Shown piece by piece: positions 58,983 to 64,000 of a DNA stretch of 64,000 nucleotides. Made by a program: the position numbers and the translations under genes. The stretch is from Clostridia bacterium. GTDB taxonomy: Bacteria > Bacillota > Clostridia > Peptostreptococcales > Anaerovoracaceae. The notes beneath the pieces are model-generated. The model saw only the letters and a list, made by a program, of their open reading frames with translations. It was not told the origin of the DNA and did no database searches. How positions within the stretch are numbered: the stretch's first letter is position 1; every line of letters starts with the position of its first letter. Where the stretch lies: NCBI GenBank assembly GCA_902363595.1, contig CABJAP010000006.1, forward strand, positions 124,001-188,000, read 5' to 3'.

Positions 58983-60009
58983 AATTTGAAAGACTCGCGT
59001 GATCGCTTTTGGGAAAGGCCAGCAGAATCCGGGTAAAGGCGCCTTCCTCTGACTCGGCCGTTATTTGGATTCCCAGTTTGCCGCATAATTTTTTGCATAG
59101 GTAGAGGCCGATGCCGGTGGACTTTTGGCCGCCCCGCCCATTGGTTCCAGTAAAGCCTTTCTCAAAGATGCGGCCGATTTCGCTTTCTGGGATGCCCATG
59201 CCGTCGTCTTCAAGGACAAGGAGCACACCGTTTTTTATATCTTTTCCAGTGATCCGGACTTTTCCGCCCTGGCCTTTTTTGTACTTTGCCGCATTGATGA
59301 GAATCTGGCCCAGAATAAACTGGAGCCATTTTTCATCGCAGAACACGCTGCCGCAGCTGCAGCTTGCTTCAATCATCATCCTGTTTGCAATGAGGTAAGC
59401 CTTATTCCTGGCAATCGTCTGATCGATCACAGCCTGCAGGTCGGTTTCCCTGATCAAATAGTCCTGATAAACAGAGTCGGATCTGGCGTAGAAGAGGGCG
59501 GATTCCACCAGATTGTCCATTCTCGAAAGCTCGGGCGCGATTTTCCGCGCCGCTTCCTTTGCCGCAGGATCGGTCTGGTTTCTGCAGATTAATTCTATGG
59601 CAGTAATGGGCAGTTTGACATCATGGATCCAGCTTTCAATGTATTCTTTGTATTCTCTCTGTTCGTCTTCCATCCTGCGGATGGCCTCGATGACCGCTTT
59701 GTTGGAGAGGCGGATCAGCTGGCGGTACTTCCGGTCTTCGCTGCGATAGGGTTTCCCCATGATCTCCCCCAGCAGATAAGGCTTATCCAATGCCTGCAGG
59801 GTATGCTCCAGATCTCGGAAATAGCGGTTTCTCCTCACATATCCCAGGGCAAAGAAAATGACCAGCGTCACAGCCCACCCTAAAATCAGAAGAACGGTCA
59901 TGCTTGCGCTGACGCCTCCTGCCGTCAGATAAGCCGTGACAGCGATCATTGCGGCCAGATTCACAAGCAGCGTCCAAATTCGGTCTCTCATATATTCAAA
60001 AACGGTCAT
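58978..60009 (-). CDS. BceS-type sensor histidine kinase
   Basis: A 343-residue kinase with two N-terminal membrane helices (about 8-60) separated by almost no extracellular loop, the form of intramembrane-sensing kinases that listen to a BceB permease. The phosphoacceptor region reads SWIHDVKLPITAIEL, and the ATPase has NAAKYKKG, DDGMGIPESEIGRIF and GIGLYLCKKL. ATG 60009 (MTVFEYMRD) is preferred to the GTG at 60018. It follows the regulator by about 11 bases. Confidence 0.92.
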   Translation of the reverse strand: MTVFEYMRDRIWTLLVNLAAMIAVTAYLTAGGVSASMTVLLILGWAVTLVIFFALGYVRRNRYFRDLEHTLQALDKPYLLGEIMGKPYRSEDRKYRQLIRLSNKAVIEAIRRMEDEQREYKEYIESWIHDVKLPITAIELICRNQTDPAAKEAARKIAPELSRMDNLVESALFYARSDSVYQDYLIRETDLQAVIDQTIARNKAYLIANRMMIEASCSCGSVFCDEKWLQFILGQILINAAKYKKGQGGKVRITGKDIKNGVLLVLEDDGMGIPESEIGRIFEKGFTGTNGRGGQKSTGIGLYLCKKLCGKLGIQITAESEEGAFTRILLAFPKSDHASLSNL

Positions 60010-60020
60010 GCTTTCCACCT

Positions 60021-60686
60021 CTACAATTTGTACCCAAGTCCCCGCTTGGTTTCGATCAGATCCCGCACGCCGATATCGGCCAGTTTTCCCCGGAGCCTGG
60101 TCATGTTAACGCTCAATGTATTGTCATCGATAAACACCTGATTGTCCCACAGGTCTTCGATCAGGTCCATGCGGGAAACCACCTGGCCCGTATGCTGAAA
60201 AAGATAAACCAATATGCGGAATTCGTTTTTGGAAAGCTCGGCTTCCCGATCCTGGTATCTGGCGGTGCAGGCCAGCAGATCCAGGGTAACGCCCTTGTAA
60301 GTCAGCGAGGCTCCGTCCTGTGATTTTCCCGTCCGTTTGAGAACGGCCGCGATTCGAGCCAGCAGAATGGGCGCTTGATACGGCTTGCTGATATAATCGT
60401 CTCCCCCGGAAGTGATGCACTCCAGCTCGTCCATTGAAGTGTTTTGGCTGGTGACAAAGATCACCGGAACGTCTGAAAACTGGCGCAGCTCCCTACATAC
60501 TCCCAGGCCGCTTTCATACGGCAGGTTGACATCCAAAAGCACCAGGTCCGGATTTTCCTTCTGAATCTGCTGGGGCAGGTCGGTGAATAGGGCTGTTTCT
60601 GCCGGCTCATAGGAAGCGTTTTTCAGCAGCAGGTAAAGCTCCCGCCGGATCGACGCATCGTCTTCAATAATCATAATTTTGTACAT
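60021..60686 (-). CDS. BceR-type OmpR-family response regulator
   Basis: A 221-residue regulator: a receiver domain with the acidic pair IIEDD, phosphoacceptor Asp in LVLLDVNLP (about 51) and the Lys in SKPYQ (about 100), then a winged-helix Trans_reg_C domain (LSKNEFRILVYL and VDLIEDLWDNQVFIDDNTLSVNMTRLRGKL region). It should be phosphorylated by the kinase encoded downstream and activate the ABC operon through the direct repeats at 58966-58982. Confidence 0.92.
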   Translation of the reverse strand: MYKIMIIEDDASIRRELYLLLKNASYEPAETALFTDLPQQIQKENPDLVLLDVNLPYESGLGVCRELRQFSDVPVIFVTSQNTSMDELECITSGGDDYISKPYQAPILLARIAAVLKRTGKSQDGASLTYKGVTLDLLACTARYQDREAELSKNEFRILVYLFQHTGQVVSRMDLIEDLWDNQVFIDDNTLSVNMTRLRGKLADIGVRDLIETKRGLGYKL

Positions 60687-60775
60687 GGCTTTCTCCTGTT
60701 CTCCTTAAACAATACCACAAATCATGCCGGTATCAAACAGGAATTTGCCCGGCTGGTTTTTGCAAAAAATGACAA

Positions 60776-60833
60776 CGGGATAAACAGATACAAAAAATGC
60801 TTTGTTTTGATTCTTGGGTATCTATTTATCCCG
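60776..60833. repeat. 16-bp inverted repeat with a 26-base loop
   Basis: Arms 60776-60791 and 60818-60833 match with one mismatch. On the minus strand a T6 run comes about 6 bases after the stem, so it may end the asr transcript; the wide loop is unusual for a terminator. Confidence 0.5.
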
Positions 60834-60880
60834 CTTTGCCGTGTTTTTTTGTTCCCCTTGACCTCGACAACACCAGAGGC

Positions 60881-61846
60881 TTATCGATATTTGATTCCGT
60901 TCCAGTAAAGGGGCTGGATCAGCTCCGCTCCCTGGGGCAGGTTCACGTCCCTCATCGCCCATTTGAGGAATTCTTCCGTTCCCGTCCGGTCGACGATATA
61001 GCCCACATGCTCCTTTCCTCCCGGCGCATTGGGGTCGATATATTTCTCCACATATTCGTAGGTATTGAGAATGATTTTGATGATGCTGTCCTCATCGGCC
61101 CACTTGATGAAATCGATGCCCAGCCGGGGATTCTTCTTTCCGCTCCGCCCCAGCAGGGTCAGACGATACCGCTTTTCCCCTTCTCTGGTCCAGGCCCTCG
61201 TGGGACAGGCCAGCACGCACTCCCCGCAGCCGATGCAGGTCCTTTCATCCCGCTCCACCTTATAGTTGCGGAAGGCCAGAGCCTCCACCGATTTCACCCG
61301 GCACTTTTTCACACAGGCCTGACAGCCCACACAGCGATCCTTTTCATAATGGGGCCGGCTCATGCCCATGATGCCGAAATCGTGCATCCTCACCTTGGCG
61401 CAGTCGTTGGGACAGCCGGTCAGGGCAATCTTAAAATGCAGATCGTTGGGGAAGATGGCCTTTTCGATCCGCTGGGCAAAGGCGGAAGTATCATAACAGG
61501 CATAAGGACACACCCGGTTGCCGATGCAGGCGGTCACATTTCGGGTGCCCGATGAAGGATAGCCTTTTCCCGGCGCCTCCTGATTGATATTCAGCCCTTC
61601 AATGATGGGCTGGAGACGCTGGTTCACCTCCGGCATATCCTCAAAGCGGATGCCCGGAATTTCAAAGCCCTGCCTGCTGGTAATGTGAACCGTACCATTG
61701 CCGAACGCATCTGCGATGCCCTGAATCATTGCCATGTATTCCGTCTTTAAATGGCCGCCTGGCACCCGGATTCGGGAAGCGGTGATCCCCCGCACCTTGG
61801 TAACGCGGAAGGCGTTCTTTTTTAAAGCTTTCGTATTAATATCCAT
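60881..61846 (-). CDS. asrC: Anaerobic sulfite reductase subunit C (siroheme)
   Basis: A 321-residue catalytic subunit that reduces sulfite to sulfide at a siroheme-[4Fe-4S] centre. Siroheme cluster cysteines are seen in TACIGNRVCPYACYDTS and LTGCPNDCAKV, and two ferredoxin clusters in CVGCQACVKKCRVKSV and CIGCGECVLACPTRAW. A sulfite reductase beta-barrel part (GGHLKTEYMAM) precedes them. It is the last gene of asrABC, with small gaps. Length agrees with Salmonella and clostridial AsrC. Confidence 0.95.
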   Translation of the reverse strand: MDINTKALKKNAFRVTKVRGITASRIRVPGGHLKTEYMAMIQGIADAFGNGTVHITSRQGFEIPGIRFEDMPEVNQRLQPIIEGLNINQEAPGKGYPSSGTRNVTACIGNRVCPYACYDTSAFAQRIEKAIFPNDLHFKIALTGCPNDCAKVRMHDFGIMGMSRPHYEKDRCVGCQACVKKCRVKSVEALAFRNYKVERDERTCIGCGECVLACPTRAWTREGEKRYRLTLLGRSGKKNPRLGIDFIKWADEDSIIKIILNTYEYVEKYIDPNAPGGKEHVGYIVDRTGTEEFLKWAMRDVNLPQGAELIQPLYWNGIKYR

Positions 61847-61858
61847 GTCTTTCCTCCT

Positions 61859-62653
61859 TTAATCCACCAGCCGGATCCCCTTGGTAAAATTGAACACCGG
61901 ACCGTCAAGACAGATATATGTATCATCCACCTTGCAATGCCCGCACTTACCGATGCCGCAGCACATTTTCCGCTCATGGGAAATCCAGATATTCTCCTCG
62001 CAAAATCCCCTCTTCAAAAGCGCACCAGCCGCGAATTTCATCATCACAGGAGGTCCCACGACTACGGCGGCGGCAGACGCAGCATCCCCAAGCCCCAGCC
62101 CGGGAATAAATTCGGTCACCAGCCCCACCTTGCAGTCTTTCGTCTCTTCTCCGCTGTCCACAGTGAGAATCACCTTCATGGATTTCCGCCATCTCTGCAA
62201 ATCCTCCTTAAAGAGGATATCCGAAGCTGACTTGAAGCCGGCAATCAGGGTCATGGATTTCACTTCCTGGGGATGACGGGCAAAATAGTCGACAATGCCA
62301 CGCACCGGAGAAAGACCGGTTCCCCCGGCAACCACAACCAATTCCTTGCCCTTATAAAGGTCCGCGTCAAAACCGTTGCCGTAAGGCCCCCGCAGGAACA
62401 GCCGGTCGCCTTCATAATGTTCAAAGATTTCTTCTGTAACCCTGCCCACCCTGCGGATGGTCAGATCGATGGTCCCGTCCCCAATCCCGCTGACGGAGAT
62501 GGGCGCTTCGCCGAACTTGGGAAGTGACACCTCAAAAAACTGCCCCGGCTTAACCTGGCCCTCATAAGCCATGCGAAAGGTGTACTCGATGTCCGTATGG
62601 CGGATCACTTCCTTAACCTCTGAGAAAAAAGGAACATATTCATTCTGCATCAT
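61859..62653 (-). CDS. asrB: Anaerobic sulfite reductase subunit B
   Basis: A 264-residue FAD/NAD(P)H-binding electron input subunit. It has the flavin motif RGPYGNGF, the NAD-binding VVAGGTGLSPVRGIVDYF, and the C-terminal cluster CCGIGKCGHCKVDDTYIC. It passes NAD(P)H electrons to AsrA and AsrC. It starts inside the end of asrA (14-base overlap) and has GGAGG upstream; ATG 62653 or the next ATG at 62650 could be used. Confidence 0.94.
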   Translation of the reverse strand: MMQNEYVPFFSEVKEVIRHTDIEYTFRMAYEGQVKPGQFFEVSLPKFGEAPISVSGIGDGTIDLTIRRVGRVTEEIFEHYEGDRLFLRGPYGNGFDADLYKGKELVVVAGGTGLSPVRGIVDYFARHPQEVKSMTLIAGFKSASDILFKEDLQRWRKSMKVILTVDSGEETKDCKVGLVTEFIPGLGLGDAASAAAVVVGPPVMMKFAAGALLKRGFCEENIWISHERKMCCGIGKCGHCKVDDTYICLDGPVFNFTKGIRLVD

Positions 62654-63662
62654 TTGCTTCTACCTCCTTCTGCGCTTCCGCCAGTTTTCCGATGCATCCG
62701 GAAAAGGATATGTATTCGGGACAGATGCGGTCGCAGCGGCCGCAGCCCACACACATGTGATAGCCAAAGCGCTTCTTATAGTCGTAGATTTTGTGCAGCA
62801 CCTTAAACCGCATCCGCTGGCCGTTCTTTTTCCGGTAAGAGCCGCCGCCCGCCACATCAGTAAACCCGTCCACCATGCAGGAGGCCGCCACTCTTCTCCG
62901 CTCTCCCGCCTTTCCGTTATCCGAATAAAAGATGTCCTGCATGGTAAAGCAGGTGCAGGTGGGGCAGGCGAAATTGCATCTGCCGCAGCCGACACATCTA
63001 CCGTCGTATTCATCCCACATCCTGGCCTCCGCGATGTCCAGAGTCAAATGATCGGGCACAGCTGCCCTGACCTTTGTTTCCGTCACATGGGACGGGGTCA
63101 CATCCGGCTTGCTCTGGCAAAGCTCCTGCAAGAGATCGTCCCACTCCTCCGTTCGGTTGTCCAGCAGATAGCCGTCTTTGTCAGGCTCCATGCTCAGATC
63201 ATAAAAATCAGCCTCAGCCGTTTTCATATCCACGCAGAAACAATCGTCAAAGCAGTTCTTGCAGCCCATGAGCACAAATTTGACCTTATCCCGAATCCGT
63301 TTGTAATAGTAGTCCTCAAAGCCGTTTTTCAGATAGATTTCATCCAGCCGTTTTACAGCGTGAAGATCGCAGCTGCGCACAAAGATCAACGCGCCCTTCT
63401 TTCTACCGTCAGCCTCCTTGATCTGGTTTTCCGTAAAGAAAAATAAGGTTTCCGATAAGGGAAGCAGCACTTCTTTAAAGGAATAATCCGACTTTTCATC
63501 AAAGACGATCTCAGCTGCCTTGGAAACTTTTCCGTAGCGCACCGTATCCGTATCGGAGAACATGCCGTCATCTTTCATTTTGACAGGAGCATAAAGGTCG
63601 TACTCCGGAGCCAGCTCTTGAAAAAACCGGTCCGCCGCTTTTGCATTCAGATAATATCCCAT
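62640..63662 (-). CDS. asrA: Anaerobic sulfite reductase subunit A
   Basis: A 340-residue ferredoxin-like electron transfer subunit with two C-terminal [4Fe-4S] sites (CVGCGRCNFACPTC and CVGCGRCDRICPEY) and a preceding domain with extra cysteines (GCKNCFDDCFCVD). The start at 63662 (MGYYLNAK) has GGAGG at 7 bases; the GTG at 63668 lies over the stop of the FNT gene. It is the first asr subunit gene, read after the channel gene at the window edge. Confidence 0.94.
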   Translation of the reverse strand: MGYYLNAKAADRFFQELAPEYDLYAPVKMKDDGMFSDTDTVRYGKVSKAAEIVFDEKSDYSFKEVLLPLSETLFFFTENQIKEADGRKKGALIFVRSCDLHAVKRLDEIYLKNGFEDYYYKRIRDKVKFVLMGCKNCFDDCFCVDMKTAEADFYDLSMEPDKDGYLLDNRTEEWDDLLQELCQSKPDVTPSHVTETKVRAAVPDHLTLDIAEARMWDEYDGRCVGCGRCNFACPTCTCFTMQDIFYSDNGKAGERRRVAASCMVDGFTDVAGGGSYRKKNGQRMRFKVLHKIYDYKKRFGYHMCVGCGRCDRICPEYISFSGCIGKLAEAQKEVEANDAE

Positions 63663-63664
63663 GA

Positions 63665-64000
63665 TCACGCCTCCTTCTTTCTGCTGATGCGGTAATAAGG
63701 CAGCGCCAGAACCACTGCTCCGGCAATCAGGTTACCCAAAGTGACCGTAAACAGATTGTAGAAATATCCGCCCCAGCTGACCGCCGCGTCCATCGGCGAA
63801 AGCATAGAAATGGTCAAAAGGGTCATGTTTGCGATGCTGTGCTCAAAGCCGGTGGTGATAAAGGCAAAGAGGCACCAGAAAATCATGATCAGTTTTCCGC
63901 TGTCGGACTTGCAGCGGAATCCGCACCATACGGCCAGACAAACCAGCGTATTGCACAAAATCCCCCGCAGCAAAAGCGGCAGAAAATCAATGCTCATCTT
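63665..64000 (-). CDS. FNT-family channel (3' end; N-terminus beyond the window)
   Basis: The last ~112 residues of a formate/nitrite/hydrosulfide channel. The segments GILCNTLVCLAVW, GFEHSIANM and GGYFYNLFTVTLGNLIAGAVV are diagnostic of FNT helices 4-6 (N-x-L-V and E-H-x-x-A-N motifs). The frame stays open through the right edge. It is placed 2 bases before asrA, so it is one operon. In Clostridioides difficile an FNT member in the asr locus exports hydrosulfide; the same role is likely here, by context. Confidence 0.9.
   Translation of the reverse strand, partial: KMSIDFLPLLLRGILCNTLVCLAVWCGFRCKSDSGKLIMIFWCLFAFITTGFEHSIANMTLLTISMLSPMDAAVSWGGYFYNLFTVTLGNLIAGAVVLALPYYRISRKKEA

Overview
The window looks like a chromosomal segment of an anaerobic, spore-forming Firmicute of class Clostridia. 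The evidence is spoVAC/spoVAD, a class III fructose-1,6-bisphosphatase, a group B-type [FeFe] hydrogenase, the asrABC sulfite reductase set, a ferredoxin-fused EtfA with an acyl-CoA dehydrogenase, AT-rich intergenic DNA and strong GGAGG ribosome binding sites. An Anaerovorax/Emergencia-like amino-acid or amine fermenter is a guess from the gene content only; there is no rRNA here to test it. Nearly all genes lie on the minus strand.

Layout. 1-1.8 kb: spoVAD (cut by the edge), spoVAC and maf. 1.8-6 kb: two tandem secreted subtilisin-like proteases. 6.3-7.9 kb: a retron, with a clear msr-msd RNA (7730-7917), a retron-type reverse transcriptase with a YCDD active site, and an overlapping GNAT acetyltransferase as the apparent partner protein. 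8-9.3 kb: a secreted DUF1002 protein. 9.4-25.8 kb: a catabolic and transport region (NhaC antiporter, M28 peptidase, two GPH symporters, LuxR regulator, amidohydrolase, nitrilase, TudS-like protein, BCCT transporter, two ureohydrolases) with a sigma-54 enhancer-binding regulator. Four -24/-12 promoters are visible. Three of them have a palindrome TATTC-N6-GAATA centred 57.5-58.5 bp upstream of the -24 element, with further copies beyond, which gives a readable regulon.

25.8-36.8 kb: MarR-DHA2 efflux-CBS operon, [FeFe] hydrogenase, secreted LRR protein, acyl-CoA dehydrogenase-EtfB-EtfA(ferredoxin) operon, Cache-type lipoprotein and a Crp/Fnr regulator. 36.9-46.2 kb: a four-domain CoA-disulfide reductase/rhodanese/TusA/DsrE fusion, then the operon fbp - ICMT-like methyltransferase - GH3-family enzyme - degenerate-GGDEF/HD-GYP protein, in which the last three genes overlap. 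46.2-50.8 kb: an accessory patch of small intact genes mixed with at least four genes that kept their start and lost their interior (LysR, isochorismatase, alpha/beta hydrolase, MNT nucleotidyltransferase), including a pair of reciprocal partial duplicates.

51.9-64 kb: metA (predicted acetyl-CoA specific by Glu111) and an O-acetylhomoserine sulfhydrylase, a YjiH-type membrane protein, a BceRSAB-type antimicrobial peptide sensing and export module, and asrABC with a cut FNT-family channel gene, a set that reduces sulfite to sulfide and probably exports it. All calls come from reading translations and motifs; no database search was possible.
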